Counted from the first letter of the stretch, positions 16,292-25,705 are shown. The stretch is DNA of 64,000 bases from Chitinophagales bacterium (GCA_017303875.1 JAFLBP010000002.1:62001-126000); one strand, 5' to 3'. Numbers and translations: made by a program. Notes: generated from the letters alone by a model not told the origin.

Positions 16292-17974
16292 TTAGTCCCG
16301 AACAAAAGCGCGTACGCCCAGGCTGCGGCCTTGCGCGCTGCGTACTTCCAGAAAGTACATGCCGGCGGGCAAGGCGCGCAGATCGATCAAGCGATCAGAC
16401 AGGAGCGCTGCGTTCAATTGGTCTCCTGCATTGTTATACAGGCGCAAGTCAGCGTTAGGTGGTAATGGGGACAAATGAATAAAGTCGTGTGCCGGGTTAG
16501 GGAAAAGTTCGAAAAGCGGCGTGTCCGGAAGCTCGGCAAGCCCACTGGTGCTGCCTGCTGCGCCGGTTCCCACGGTTCCAAAAGGCGGAGGTACCGACAA
16601 TGGCGTACCGTTATCATATTCATCCGCGCCAATATCGGGTGCGCCGCTGCGGGGTAAGCCTTCATAATCGCGCTGGGCGGGCGAACTCCGACCGGCGTTG
16701 ATGGCCGGGCTGCCGGGCAGCAGGTGCAAATTATTATCGGTCATTGGGAATTGCTCGGAGCTGTGTGTGTCGAATCCCAATTGTGCTTTCCACTGCGCAA
16801 ACGAGAGTGCAGGCCAGCTCTGTCCGTCGTCGAATTTTGCGGCGCCGCTATTTTTTCGGTAAATATTGTAGTCAATCAGGTTGGCGCCAGACAAAGCGCC
16901 TTCACGGATTTGCAGGGTATAATCTTCGTCGCCCGTCCCACTTTGGTCAATAACAATGTTGTTATAAACTTCAATAAAAAAGTTGGGAGGCGTCAGCGTC
17001 GTATTGTCATCAATCCAGATTTCTCCCGGAGAAAAATACAACGGCGCATGAAAACTGCCGGAAGCCGTAACGATGGTGTTGTTGTAGGCCGAGCAATTGC
17101 GCGCTGCAAAAAAGCCGATGCCCGCGCCGCCGGTATTGTACACCATATTGTTTCGGGCGACGCTGTATTGGCACTCGTAGTAAGCCGAATTGGTGCCGTC
17201 TTGGTCAAAAAATTCGGCATCGGTGTAAAAACCAAGCAAAATACCGCCCTCCTGTACGCCGTAAATGAGGTTTTCTTCGATAATACAATCTTTGGCGCCG
17301 CCTTTTACGTACACGCCGCTGGTGGAAATGTTGTGGATGTAGCAGTGCCGCACCACCATGCCGTCGCCGTTTACATTATCAATGCCCTCGGCATTGGGGC
17401 CGCCGTTAATCGGCAGGTTGGATGGCCCGACACCGGAGTTGTAAATTTCGCAACTCAGGAACTGCAAGCCCGAGCAGGCTGGTGTAATTTTGATACAGTC
17501 GCGGCCGGTGTCGTGAATTTTACAGCCGCGCACCGTTACGTTGCGTACCCCGCGAATCTGGTTTTGTGGCAAACCCCAGTCCCAGTTGGTTTCAAATTTT
17601 ATCCCGTAATAATAACCGCCCACGATCTCCAGGTTTTCCAGCAGCCCGCCCGTCACTTCCGGTTCGGAATACCAGATACAGGAGGATTCGTCTTCTATCT
17701 CCACCGAACAAACAATTTTCGCCCACTCGCCCGGATAGGAGCGCAGGGTAAGGTTGCTCTTGGTAATGCGGATTTCGTGGGAGGTATAGGTACCGGCGCG
17801 CAGGTTGATGACATCGCCGGGAGCGGCAGCATCCAGGGCCTGCTCGATGGTTTTAAAAGGCGCGGTCAGGGAACCAGCGTTGTTGTCGTTGCCATTTGGC
17901 GCAACATACCAGTTTGCAGCGCCTGCGGTGTGGGCAAACAGGAAGGTAAAAATTAAAAAGAAGGACAATTTCAT
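16292..17974 (-). CDS. T9SS right-handed beta-helix protein (DUF1565/polysaccharide-lyase-like)
   Basis: The ATG at 17974 gives MKLSFFLIFTFLFAHTAGA, a clear signal peptide; the open frame continues upstream without signal-like sequence. The mature part starts NWYVAPNGNDNNAGSLTAPF followed by KTIEQALDAAAPGDVINLRAGTY, the DUF1565 opening of many pectate-lyase-like proteins. Beta-helix coils run to about residue 430 (SGVYVKGGAKDCIIEENLIYG). The C-terminus is a T9SS domain (LFELFPNPAHDFIHL ... LPAGMYFLEVRS). It is probably a surface carbohydrate-active protein; the activity cannot be assigned. It is first in a minus-strand series ending with the two-component pair, which suggests but does not prove co-regulation. 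Confidence 0.85.
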   Translation of the reverse strand: MKLSFFLIFTFLFAHTAGAANWYVAPNGNDNNAGSLTAPFKTIEQALDAAAPGDVINLRAGTYTSHEIRITKSNLTLRSYPGEWAKIVCSVEIEDESSCIWYSEPEVTGGLLENLEIVGGYYYGIKFETNWDWGLPQNQIRGVRNVTVRGCKIHDTGRDCIKITPACSGLQFLSCEIYNSGVGPSNLPINGGPNAEGIDNVNGDGMVVRHCYIHNISTSGVYVKGGAKDCIIEENLIYGVQEGGILLGFYTDAEFFDQDGTNSAYYECQYSVARNNMVYNTGGAGIGFFAARNCSAYNNTIVTASGSFHAPLYFSPGEIWIDDNTTLTPPNFFIEVYNNIVIDQSGTGDEDYTLQIREGALSGANLIDYNIYRKNSGAAKFDDGQSWPALSFAQWKAQLGFDTHSSEQFPMTDNNLHLLPGSPAINAGRSSPAQRDYEGLPRSGAPDIGADEYDNGTPLSVPPPFGTVGTGAAGSTSGLAELPDTPLFELFPNPAHDFIHLSPLPPNADLRLYNNAGDQLNAALLSDRLIDLRALPAGMYFLEVRSAQGRSLGVRAFVRD

Positions 17975-18071
17975 GCAAACAGAATTTACACATTTGTAAG
18001 TGCAGGCAAATGTGCGCCTCCGAAGTACGAAATTCAAGCGCCGCGCTCTAATCGGCGGAAATGGGTTTGTA

Positions 18072-18102
18072 TTTGGTAATTCCACAAACTGCTGTACTTT
18101 TG
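18072..18102 (+). promoter_or_regulatory. Bacteroidota-type promoter of the PAS kinase operon
   Basis: TTTG at 18072-18075, a spacer of exactly 19 nt, then TACTTTTG at 18095-18102. This matches the consensus TTTG - N19 - TAnnTTTG of the primary Bacteroidota sigma factor. The expected start of transcription is near 18109, giving a leader of about 58 nt that contains CACTAAAA units. Confidence 0.7.
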
Positions 18103-18118
18103 AGCGAACTATAAATTT

Positions 18119-18161
18119 ACCAAAATCTAAAATACTAAAACACACAAACACTAAAACACGT
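18119..18161 (+). repeat. CACTAAAA units in the kinase 5' leader
   Basis: Single-orientation period-8 units (AATACTAAAACACACAAACACTAAAACACG) occupy the leader between the promoter and the ATG at 18167. They belong to the same family as the arrays at 31943-32045 and 51376-51463, but without a mirror arm. Confidence 0.6.
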
Positions 18162-18166
18162 AAATC

Positions 18167-19741
18167 ATGTCCGAATCCTGGCGCAGTAACACGCATTTAT
18201 CGCGTTTAGCCTGGCTTGTCGCGGCCTCGGTCTTTATTGTGGCCCTGCTTGCTCCTCCGCAGATTGAGTTGACTTTCCTGTTTCTCGGCGCCGTCTTTTT
18301 AGCCATATTTTTTAAAGAAAAAAGCGATGCCCTGCTCATGGCCGTCGTGGTTACCACGATGATCGTGCTGGCTTGCGCCTTTAATCCCGGCGACAAAACC
18401 TTTCCGGAAAAACTCATGGATCGCGCGCCCGAAATATTTGCCTGCTGGGCCGCCACCTATTTTGTGATTCGTTTCATGCTCCTGCGCGAAGCCGAATCGG
18501 CGCAGGAGGGCAAATTCAGCGCCTTGTTTCAGTTTGCCTCCAGTGGTATTTTTCTGACCGATGCCGGCGGCAAAATTGTATTGGCCAATCCGGCCGTCGA
18601 AGCCCTTTTTGGGTATAAAAGTGGTGAAATGCTGGAGAAACACGTCGAAGACCTGATTCCGGCACGCTATAAACAGGCGCACATCAAACACCGCGAAAAT
18701 TACAATGCCAACCCGCATGCCCGCACCATGGGCACGGGGCTGGATCTGCTCGGCCTCAAAGCCGACGGCACAGAATTTCCGGTGGAAGTGAGCCTCAGTC
18801 CGTTTAAAAAAGGAAAAGACAAATTCATTGTCGCATTCGTCATCGACAACACCTACCGCAAGCAATACGAGAACTCTATTTTGGAACAAAAAGAGGTGCT
18901 GGCTTCAATGAGCTACGAGCTTCAGGAACTCAATGAGCAATTAGAGCATAAGGTGGTACAACGCACCTTAGAACTGGAAGTCGCCAAAAACGAACTCGCG
19001 CAACTGCTGAGCAAAGAACGCGAATTGGGTGAGCTGAAAACCCGCTTCGTCAGCATGGCCTCCCACGAATTCCGCACGCCACTGAGTACGGTACTTTCTT
19101 CCGCCTCACTGATTGCAACCTATGCCGATAAATCCGATGTGGGCAGCATTAAAAAACATACCGAACGCATCAAAAATGCCGTCAACGGGCTGAATACCAT
19201 TCTCACAGAATTCCTCTCCCTGGGCCGCCTCGAAGAAGGGCGTATTCAGACAAATATCGCACATTTCAACCTGCCCAACTGCATCAATGAAGTGGTGTCG
19301 GAGTTGAAAATTCTTTTCCGAAGCGGACAAACCCTTGATTATCAGCACACTGGCCCCGAAGAAACCGGCCTGGATGCCGGTTTATTGCGCAATATTCTGA
19401 TTAACCTGATTTCCAACGCGATCAAATATTCTGCTGAAAACACCGTAATCACCCTGCGCACTGAAATTACCGATACCGATATTCTGATACGTGTCCGAGA
19501 CGCCGGCATCGGTATCCCCGAAGATGAACAAAAACACCTGTTCGGCCGTTTCTTCCGCGCATCCAATGCCACCAACATCAACGGCACGGGCCTTGGTATG
19601 TATATTGTCAAACGCTATGTGGATATGCTGAACGGAGAAATCTCCTTTAACAGTAAATTGGGCGAAGGCACGGAATTCATTGTGCGCTTCAATCCGCAAA
19701 TGCCACAGGCTGAACCAATTGCAAATGTCAGCGAAAACTAA
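18167..19741 (+). CDS. PAS-domain membrane sensor histidine kinase
   Basis: The 524-residue protein has three to four membrane helices in the first 105 residues (LAWLVAASVFIVALLA; LTFLFLGAVFLAIFF; LLMAVVVTTMIVLACAF; IFACWAATYFVIRFMLL). A PAS domain follows at about 120-235 (GIFLTDAGGKIVLANPAVEALFGYKSGEML), then a coiled-coil linker, HisKA with phospho-accepting H300 (SMASHEFRTPLSTV) and HATPase_c with N-box NILINLISNAIKYSA, G1 DAGIGIPEDE, F-box LFGRFFRA and G2 NGTGLGMYIV. No response regulator is adjacent; the following genes are DUF2805 and a zincin. The ligand is unknown. Confidence 0.95.
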   Translation: MSESWRSNTHLSRLAWLVAASVFIVALLAPPQIELTFLFLGAVFLAIFFKEKSDALLMAVVVTTMIVLACAFNPGDKTFPEKLMDRAPEIFACWAATYFVIRFMLLREAESAQEGKFSALFQFASSGIFLTDAGGKIVLANPAVEALFGYKSGEMLEKHVEDLIPARYKQAHIKHRENYNANPHARTMGTGLDLLGLKADGTEFPVEVSLSPFKKGKDKFIVAFVIDNTYRKQYENSILEQKEVLASMSYELQELNEQLEHKVVQRTLELEVAKNELAQLLSKERELGELKTRFVSMASHEFRTPLSTVLSSASLIATYADKSDVGSIKKHTERIKNAVNGLNTILTEFLSLGRLEEGRIQTNIAHFNLPNCINEVVSELKILFRSGQTLDYQHTGPEETGLDAGLLRNILINLISNAIKYSAENTVITLRTEITDTDILIRVRDAGIGIPEDEQKHLFGRFFRASNATNINGTGLGMYIVKRYVDMLNGEISFNSKLGEGTEFIVRFNPQMPQAEPIANVSEN

Positions 19742-20015
19742 ACCCGCCCTCACGGCAGCAGAAATTGATCGGATCATCGAAATGGCCTGGGAAGACCGCA
19801 CGCCCTTTGAAGCCATTGAATTTCAATTCGGCCTGCCCGAAAGCGGAGTCATCGAACTCATGCGCCGCGAACTCAAACGCAGCAGCTTCGAACGCTGGCG
19901 CAAACGGGTTACCAATCGCGCTACCAAACACGCCGAACTGCGCGACCCCGAAGTGGAGCGCTTCAAGTGCACGCGGCAGCGGCAAATTTCCTTCAATAAA
20001 ATCAGCAAACGCTGA
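19725..20015 (+). CDS. DUF2805 / TIGR03643 family small protein
   Basis: The ATG at 19725 gives 96 residues (MSAKTKPALTAAEIDRIIEM), overlapping the end of the kinase gene by 17 nt, so the two are translationally linked. The signature AWEDRTPFEAIEFQFGLPES, then VIELMRRELKRSSFERWRKRVTNR, marks the DUF2805 family. It is basic and resembles a helix-turn-helix (AIEFQFGLPESGVIELMRREL), so nucleic-acid binding is possible. It is cytoplasmic and of unknown role. Confidence 0.88.
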   Translation: MSAKTKPALTAAEIDRIIEMAWEDRTPFEAIEFQFGLPESGVIELMRRELKRSSFERWRKRVTNRATKHAELRDPEVERFKCTRQRQISFNKISKR

Positions 20016-20028
20016 CTTGTCGCAACAC

Positions 20029-21018
20029 ATGAAAAACCTCGGCGCCTGCTTCGTTTTTGTACTCTTCACTTGTTGCAATCCGTTCTCAGCCGCAGCCCAG
20101 ATTCAGCTGCATACGGAAGACCTGCCGCGCTTTTACGAAGCCTTCGACAGTGTACTCATTACCAGCGACTCTACCCGGCAAATTGATTTTATCCAAAAAC
20201 TGTATGTCGATAAAGCCAGCAAAGGGCTGAAAAATTTCATGGTGTTGCGGGGCGGCAACCCCGTCGACTGGCGCCAGATGATGCTCCGCGACAAGGACGC
20301 CCTCCGGCAAAAACGCCCCTGGATTTTATCGGTACAGTCGCAACAGGCCATTATTGCCAAAAAACTCAGGCGCTTTAAAAAACTGTACCCCGAATTTCGC
20401 AATGGCGAGGTCTATTTCTGTGTCGGCATTAATAATTCCGGCGGCACCATTGATAACACCACAGTGTACATCGGCACAGAAGTCGTCGCTTCCGATAAAG
20501 ACAACTGGGCCTTGTCTATGGTGCTCCACGAATTTGCACATACCCAGCAATGGACACAGCGCAACATCACGCAATTGCGCAGCAATGATTCCATGGCCAA
20601 AGTGTATTTGAGCACCCACACCCAATTGCTCGGAAAATGCCTCGAAGAAGGCATGGCTGATTTTATTTCCGAATTGGTCAATGGAGAAAGTTTAGCCCAA
20701 ACCCACCCGAACGGCCATACCGCCTTCGGCCTGAAACACGAGCAGGAAATCTGGGATGCCTTTCGGCAGGAAATGTTTCAGGTGTACGAGTACGAGAAAG
20801 GCTGGCTCTATGCCGCCCGCGAATTTCAGGGACAAAAAGTAAAAGACCTCGGTTATTTTGTCGGACACCAGATCTGCCGCAGCTATTACAACAAGGCCAA
20901 AAACAAAAAAAAGGCGCTCAATGCAATGTTGTCCTTAAACCTGACTGACGAAAACGCCAGGCAGTTTCTGCTCGATTCGGGTTACATGGCCGGATTGGCC
21001 CAACCAAATGCCAATTGA
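20029..21018 (+). CDS. Exported DUF2268-like predicted zinc peptidase
   Basis: The ATG at 20029 gives a signal peptide (MKNLGACFVFVLFTCCNPFS...AAAQ); Cys15/Cys16 could also make it a lipoprotein. HEFAH at residues 167-171 is a zincin motif, and EEGMADFISE downstream supplies the likely third ligand, as in gluzincin-like DUF2268 proteins. NNSGGTIDNTTVYIGTEV before it is the preceding beta strand region. Length 329 residues. It is periplasmic or surface-exposed and its substrate is unknown. It sits 13 nt behind DUF2805 in the kinase operon and convergent with the next T9SS gene. Confidence 0.82.
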   Translation: MKNLGACFVFVLFTCCNPFSAAAQIQLHTEDLPRFYEAFDSVLITSDSTRQIDFIQKLYVDKASKGLKNFMVLRGGNPVDWRQMMLRDKDALRQKRPWILSVQSQQAIIAKKLRRFKKLYPEFRNGEVYFCVGINNSGGTIDNTTVYIGTEVVASDKDNWALSMVLHEFAHTQQWTQRNITQLRSNDSMAKVYLSTHTQLLGKCLEEGMADFISELVNGESLAQTHPNGHTAFGLKHEQEIWDAFRQEMFQVYEYEKGWLYAAREFQGQKVKDLGYFVGHQICRSYYNKAKNKKKALNAMLSLNLTDENARQFLLDSGYMAGLAQPNAN

Positions 21019-21036
21019 TAAATGCCCTGGCAGGCC

Positions 21037-22017
21037 TTAAAACGCAAGTTTGCTTACGCCTGCCTGACTGTAAAAGAAATAAATGCCGGGCACCAATGCC
21101 GGCAATGCCACACGCTGCGCACCTTCCTGCAAATTACCTTCCATCAGGCAAATACCTGCGGCGTTGTACAATTTCCAGGGCGTATTGGCAGCCGCTTCAG
21201 CAGCCTGAATCAGCAGGCTGTTTTCCGCAGTTTGTGCAAACACACGCACCAAATCCGTATGCTTACGGTTTTGCAGGACGGCCCAGTCTGAAAACTGCGC
21301 GCTCCCATCCGCATCTACCATCCGAAGTCGGTAATAAGTATTCGCAAAAGTAGTCGCCTGATCGTCGGTCCAGGTGTAAGCGCCGGCACCTTTGGCCGCC
21401 ACAACACCTGCTTTTTCCCAGTCTTTATCCGTATCGCCGCTGCGCCAGATCTCAAAAGTTTTGCTGTTGTGTTCGGCGGCGGTTTCCCAGCGCAACAGGG
21501 CGCCCGTTTGAGTGGCTTCAACGCTGAAGCGGGTCAGTTCCACCGGCAAAATTGCTGCGCAGCTGGAGGGCGGATTAGCGCCCGGATCTGTTCCGAAAGC
21601 CTGCATCCCGAAAATACAAGCCTGCGTGCCGTTGGGCGCAGTGATACTGAGCTGGCTCAGCCAATTGTAGTAATTGCCGTTGTTATTGATCTGGGCACAA
21701 AACGGAAAAGGAATGTTCAGGGTGTTATAATTAACCCCGCAGTTATAGGGAAGCGGACAATTGCCGCCCACATAATAGGTAAAGCTGTTGGTGGCTTGCG
21801 GATGTGTGACCGTCCAGATTCCGCTTGGTGCGCCACTGCAATGTGCGATGGAAAGCACCACTTGTCCGGATTGGTTGCTGCCGCAATTATTGACAGATTT
21901 TACGGAAACTACAATATCGCCACCGCAGGCGTTGCTGCCTTGTGCAAACAACCATTGCGCTGCAAAAAGGAGCAGAAAAAAGAGTGCAATACGGGAAAAC
22001 AAGTTTGAGTGTTGCAT
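21037..22017 (-). CDS. T9SS-sorted secreted protein of unknown function
   Basis: The 326-residue protein has a signal peptide (LFSRIALFFLLLFAAQWLFAQ). The first 150 residues are Cys-rich (ACGGDIVVSVKSVNNCGSNQ, GGNCPLPYNCG), with no family I recognise. Then comes the common linker module ILPVELTRFSVEATQTGALLRW, followed by TWTDDQATTFANTYYRLRMVDADG and a C-terminal region ending LPALVPGIYFFYSQAGVSKLAF, a T9SS sorting domain whose usual NP motif is weak here (RVFAQTAENSL). It is therefore likely secreted through T9SS. It is transcribed alone, divergent from the repeat protein. Confidence 0.75.
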   Translation of the reverse strand: MQHSNLFSRIALFFLLLFAAQWLFAQGSNACGGDIVVSVKSVNNCGSNQSGQVVLSIAHCSGAPSGIWTVTHPQATNSFTYYVGGNCPLPYNCGVNYNTLNIPFPFCAQINNNGNYYNWLSQLSITAPNGTQACIFGMQAFGTDPGANPPSSCAAILPVELTRFSVEATQTGALLRWETAAEHNSKTFEIWRSGDTDKDWEKAGVVAAKGAGAYTWTDDQATTFANTYYRLRMVDADGSAQFSDWAVLQNRKHTDLVRVFAQTAENSLLIQAAEAAANTPWKLYNAAGICLMEGNLQEGAQRVALPALVPGIYFFYSQAGVSKLAF

Positions 22018-22204
22018 ATTCAGATGAGGGATGAATGAAAAACAGCATTCAGACTCATCCTTACGTCAAGGTCTCTTAAAGCCTCGCCAACACTTTGTTA
22101 ACGGGGATTTAATGGAAATTTTGGGGAGTGCAAAATAGCGGACTTGAGCTATTTGAGCAATGATTTATATTAATCTTTGAGTACTCCTGCGTCAGGATTG
22201 TTGT

Positions 22205-22212
22205 TATCTTTG
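22205..22212 (+). promoter_or_regulatory. Putative -7 box for the leucine-rich-like repeat protein
   Basis: TATCTTTG matches TAnnTTTG, 27 nt before the ATG at 22240. The nearest TTTG upstream (22176-22179) is 25 nt away, longer than the usual 19-21, so the -33 part is uncertain. Confidence 0.45.
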
Positions 22213-22239
22213 ACATCAAACAAACTTATCTGAACATTT

Positions 22240-24318
22240 ATGTACCGACTGCTGATCTGCCTCGCCTTGCTGTTGCCTCAAATACTTGTTGCACAAAACT
22301 GCCTGAGCGGTGGTATCAACTTTACATCTCAGGCACAAATTGATGCGTTTCCGACCAATTATCCCACCTGTACCCATATCATCGGCACCGTCGAAATTAC
22401 CGGAAATACGATCCAAAACCTCGACGGGCTGGCACAAGTGAGTAGTATGGGTAATCAGTTGTATATCGGCAATAATCCTTTGCTGGATGATATCAGCGGA
22501 CTTTCCAACCTCAATTCCGTCAACTTTATGCTGACTGTTTCAGAAAATCCAACGCTGAGTTCCCTCAATGGCCTCCAAAACCTCAACAGTGTATACGGCA
22601 TCAATATTTACTTTAATAACACGCTCAACGGCCTGGATGAACTATCCGGAATTACAAGTCTTGCGGGCGGCTTAAATATCAGTGACAATGCAGCACTCAC
22701 CGACCTCGACGGGCTGCAAAACCTCAGTACCGTTAGCGGCAGCGTAAGCATTACCGGCAATGCTGCCCTGAGCTCCTTTGCGACGTTGAGCAACCTGACA
22801 AGTGTGGGCGGCAGCTTCGGCATCTCGTACAGCGCCGCAAGCAACCTCAACGGCTTGCAAAACCTGCAAAATGTCGGCGGTTTGGCAATCGCCTACAATG
22901 CCAACCTGAACTCCATCGGGCAATTGAGCAGCCTTAATTCCATAAACGGCAACCTGTTTATCCAATCCAACACCGCACTGCCCAACCTGAACGGCTTTAC
23001 CCTGCCTACCGGTTTTAATCGGGAAATCTGGATAAATGACAATACCGCATTGACCAGTTTAGTCGGGTTGGAAAGCGCACAACAGCTTGTTAACCTGAGT
23101 ATTACCGGCAATGCGATCAGTAACCTCAACGGATTAAACAACCTGCAAACCGTGAGTACCTCGCTAGGCATCGGCAATAATCCCAATTTGAATGACCTCA
23201 CAGCGCTTTCCATGCTGCAAAGTGCGGGGAATATCGCCATTGTAGATAACGATGCCCTTGTGTCCTTAAATGGTCTGGACGCACTGACAAACATTACCAA
23301 TGACGGCTTGTATTTTCAATACAACAATTCGCTGACAGACCTGACGGCGCTTGATGGCCTGCTTGCTTTACCCGGCGGTTTATACCTGGAAGACAACGAC
23401 GCGCTACAAAATTTGCAGGGCTTGCACCATATCCAGTCCATCGGTTACCTCACGATTCAGGGCAACGCCATACTGCCCAACCTGAATGGGCTGAATCAGC
23501 TCGGCAGCACAGCAGGCGGTATTTTTATTATTGACAATCCGATTTTAAGTGATCTCACGGCACTCAGCAACCTCACGCAGGTCGGTTCCGAAATTAACGT
23601 TATCGGACAGGCCGCATTGAATTCCTTAAGCGGGCTGGATAATATCAACCCTGCAAATCTGATTTACGTCAACATTTCCAATAACGGGCCGGCCCTGACG
23701 TATTGTGCGGTGCAAAGCATTTGCGATTACCTCGCGCTCAACGGGCCGGCGATGATTGAAATGAATGGCGCCGATTGCAATTCAGAAGCGCAAATTGAGG
23801 CGGCCTGCCTGACACTTCCCCTTGAACTGCTGCATTTTTCGGGCAGCATCGGGAACGGCAGTGTACAACTGCAATGGGCAATCGGCGATGCTGGTCATTG
23901 CAGCCATTTTGAACTCGAAAAACGCGGAGAACAAGGGGATTTTGAGAGCATTTCCAGCATTCCCTTTCAGCCCTCCCGCACCGCATATCATTTTTCCGAA
24001 CCTCAAAAAATTCAGGCGCCACAATATTATCGCCTGCGTATGGTGGATTTGGATGGCAAATCTGTGCTTTCGCCCATTGTGCGCCTTGCTCCGCAGGAGG
24101 CGGCGGAATTGTTTTATCCCAATCCGACACAAGGCCCTTTATTGCTGAAAAATGCGGCTGCCGAATCCTGCAATTTACGCTTGTACAATGCACAAGGCAT
24201 CCTGGTACTGGAGCAAGACCAGACACCCTGGAATATTGCACACCTTCCGCCGGGCCAGTACCTGGCCTGGCTTCAAACACCGCAAGGTGTAAGCACACAA
24301 CTTATTTTCCGGCAGTAA
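22240..24318 (+). CDS. Receptor-L/leucine-rich-like repeat protein with T9SS domain
   Basis: The 692-residue protein has a signal peptide (MYRLLICLALLLPQILVAQ). Residues about 30-500 are a solenoid of about 23-residue repeats, alternating LSNLNSVNFMLTVSENPTLS and NLNGLQNLNSVYGINIYFNN, as in receptor L-domain/LRR-like Bacteroidota proteins. An LPLELLHFSGSIGNGSVQLQW module and a T9SS sorting domain (LFYPNPTQGPLLL ... LPPGQYLAWLQT) complete it. It is likely surface-attached and involved in binding; the partner is unknown. The repeats are close enough at DNA level that repeat-number change is plausible. Confidence 0.85.
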   Translation: MYRLLICLALLLPQILVAQNCLSGGINFTSQAQIDAFPTNYPTCTHIIGTVEITGNTIQNLDGLAQVSSMGNQLYIGNNPLLDDISGLSNLNSVNFMLTVSENPTLSSLNGLQNLNSVYGINIYFNNTLNGLDELSGITSLAGGLNISDNAALTDLDGLQNLSTVSGSVSITGNAALSSFATLSNLTSVGGSFGISYSAASNLNGLQNLQNVGGLAIAYNANLNSIGQLSSLNSINGNLFIQSNTALPNLNGFTLPTGFNREIWINDNTALTSLVGLESAQQLVNLSITGNAISNLNGLNNLQTVSTSLGIGNNPNLNDLTALSMLQSAGNIAIVDNDALVSLNGLDALTNITNDGLYFQYNNSLTDLTALDGLLALPGGLYLEDNDALQNLQGLHHIQSIGYLTIQGNAILPNLNGLNQLGSTAGGIFIIDNPILSDLTALSNLTQVGSEINVIGQAALNSLSGLDNINPANLIYVNISNNGPALTYCAVQSICDYLALNGPAMIEMNGADCNSEAQIEAACLTLPLELLHFSGSIGNGSVQLQWAIGDAGHCSHFELEKRGEQGDFESISSIPFQPSRTAYHFSEPQKIQAPQYYRLRMVDLDGKSVLSPIVRLAPQEAAELFYPNPTQGPLLLKNAAAESCNLRLYNAQGILVLEQDQTPWNIAHLPPGQYLAWLQTPQGVSTQLIFRQ

Positions 24319-24363
24319 AAGACATTGTTGTAAATTTACCTTCGGAAACACCGCCCGCTCCAC

Positions 24364-24915
24364 ATGTCCGACACACCTAAACGCTCCATCACGGCCCTCG
24401 TGGCCGACTACGGCAAACGCCTGCGCGGCTTCGTGCGCGGCCGCGTGCGCAATGAGTCGGATGCCGATGATGTGGTGCAGGATGTGTGGCAACAACTCAG
24501 CAGCCTGAGCAACCTCGAAGACCTCGAAAGCGCGGGCGCCTGGTTGTTTCAGGTGGCGCGCAACCGCATTACCGACCTCTACCGCCGCAAAAAGCCCGAT
24601 GCCCTCGAAGATTACAGCTACGAAGATGAAGCGGGCGAACAGCAGTTTCGCGAACTGCTGCTGCTCGATCCCGGCGACGATCCCGACCTCAATCTCTTCA
24701 AAGAACTGTTTTGGGAAGAACTCTTTAACGCCCTCGACGAATTGCCCGAAGCCCAACGCGAGGCTTTTGTGCTTAATGAGCTGGAAGATATGACCCTCCA
24801 GGAAATTGCCGACCTGAGCGGCGAAAACCTCAAAACCATCATCAGCCGGAAACGTTATGCCGTGCAGCACCTGCGCCGGCGACTGGCACATTTGTATCAA
24901 GACCTGCAACAATAG
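24364..24915 (+). CDS. ECF-type RNA polymerase sigma factor
   Basis: The 183-residue protein has region 2 (LVADYGKRLRGFVRGRVRNE and DADDVVQDVWQQLSSL, the core-binding and -10 recognition helices) and region 4 (LDELPEAQREAFVLNELEDMTLQEIADL, then LKTIISRKRYAVQHLRRRL, the HTH for -35). Between them lies an acidic linker (YSYEDEAGEQQFRELLLLDPGDDPD). No anti-sigma factor of known type is adjacent; instead three very small membrane proteins follow on the same strand, the first 5 nt downstream. The sigma factor may control them. Upstream TACCTTCG at 24337-24344 resembles a -7 box with one mismatch. Confidence 0.93.
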   Translation: MSDTPKRSITALVADYGKRLRGFVRGRVRNESDADDVVQDVWQQLSSLSNLEDLESAGAWLFQVARNRITDLYRRKKPDALEDYSYEDEAGEQQFRELLLLDPGDDPDLNLFKELFWEELFNALDELPEAQREAFVLNELEDMTLQEIADLSGENLKTIISRKRYAVQHLRRRLAHLYQDLQQ

Positions 24916-24920
24916 AAAAT

Positions 24921-25256
24921 ATGGATAACAGCACTTTCTCCCGTCCGCCACGCCGCAAACGTTTTTTCTTCGGCTTTTTCTTTTTAGCGGGTATCGCCCT
25001 GCTCGGCGCAGTGGTGATGTATTTATGGAATGCCATTTTACCGGAAGTGGCCGGACTGAAGTCACTCGGTTACTGGCAGGCACTGGGTTTGCTGCTGCTT
25101 TGTCGCATTTTGTTTGGTGGTTTTCGCTTTGGTCCGCGCGGCAATCATCGGCGCCCGCCTTTTGCGCGCGGTGCTTTTCGGGAGAAATTTAAAAATATGA
25201 GCGCCGAAGAGCGCGAGGCGTTTAAGGCGCGTTGGAAGGAGAAATGTAAAAATTAA
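24921..25256 (+). CDS. Small membrane protein downstream of ECF sigma, unknown function
   Basis: The 111-residue protein starts 5 nt after the sigma factor gene. Two membrane helices (FFFGFFFLAGIALLGAVVMYLW and LGYWQALGLLLLCRILFGGF) are followed by a basic, Arg/His/Gly-rich tail (FRFGPRGNHRRPPFARGAF) and a final helix FKNMSAEEREAFKARWKEKC. The next gene ends with a related helix (MSDEEFEAFRTRAM), so they are probably paralogues. Such a helix after a membrane anchor recalls heavy-metal sensor and Spy-like proteins, but this is only a resemblance. An anti-sigma role is possible given the position; it lacks a known anti-sigma domain. Confidence 0.7.
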   Translation: MDNSTFSRPPRRKRFFFGFFFLAGIALLGAVVMYLWNAILPEVAGLKSLGYWQALGLLLLCRILFGGFRFGPRGNHRRPPFARGAFREKFKNMSAEEREAFKARWKEKCKN

Positions 25257-25393
25257 ATTTTTTTCAATTTTTTTAAAGTAAAAATCCGGCTCGTCCGTCA
25301 TCCTCTATATAAGCAGCTGAGGTGACGGCAAATACCGGTTAGCAGTCACTGATTTGAGCTCTTACCCTTTTCACACTCAAATCATTGTTACAA

Positions 25394-25705
25394 ATGAATA
25401 AGTCCATTTTAAAACCGATTGTATTCGGTGTGCTTTTTGGCGCGCTGGCATTTTTGATGCCTTTCTTTTTACTGCGCGTGCTCTTTTTCTTCCTGATCGT
25501 TGGCGCCTTGTTTCGTCTCTTTGGGCGCCGCCGTCATCGGCAGGGCTGGGGCGGTGGCCCGATGGCCTTTGCCGAACGCGTCAGGAGCATGAGCGATGAA
25601 GAATTTGAAGCCTTCAGAACCCGCGCCATGCAGCACCGCCAGCATTGCGGTCGCGGTCCCGGCCACCGCTTCCAGGGCCCTGCCGAACAGGAAGTAAAAG
25701 CCTGA
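25394..25705 (+). CDS. Small His/Arg-rich membrane protein, paralogue of the previous gene
   Basis: The ATG at 25394 gives 103 residues; a TTG three codons earlier is the alternative. One long hydrophobic region or two short helices (IVFGVLFGALAFLMPFFLLRVLFFFLIVGALF) precede a basic tail (RLFGRRRHRQGWGGGPMAFAERV), then RSMSDEEFEAFRTRAM and a His/Gly-rich end (HRQHCGRGPGHRF). The MS-x-EE-x-EAF-+-x-R pattern repeats that of the preceding protein. The His and Cys residues could bind metal. Unknown family. Confidence 0.68.
   Translation: MNKSILKPIVFGVLFGALAFLMPFFLLRVLFFFLIVGALFRLFGRRRHRQGWGGGPMAFAERVRSMSDEEFEAFRTRAMQHRQHCGRGPGHRFQGPAEQEVKA

Noticed and set aside
16724..17956. 410-residue open frame opposite the T9SS beta-helix gene
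   Set aside because: Shadow frame: the minus strand has the signal peptide and sorting domain, while this frame has no domain or start context.
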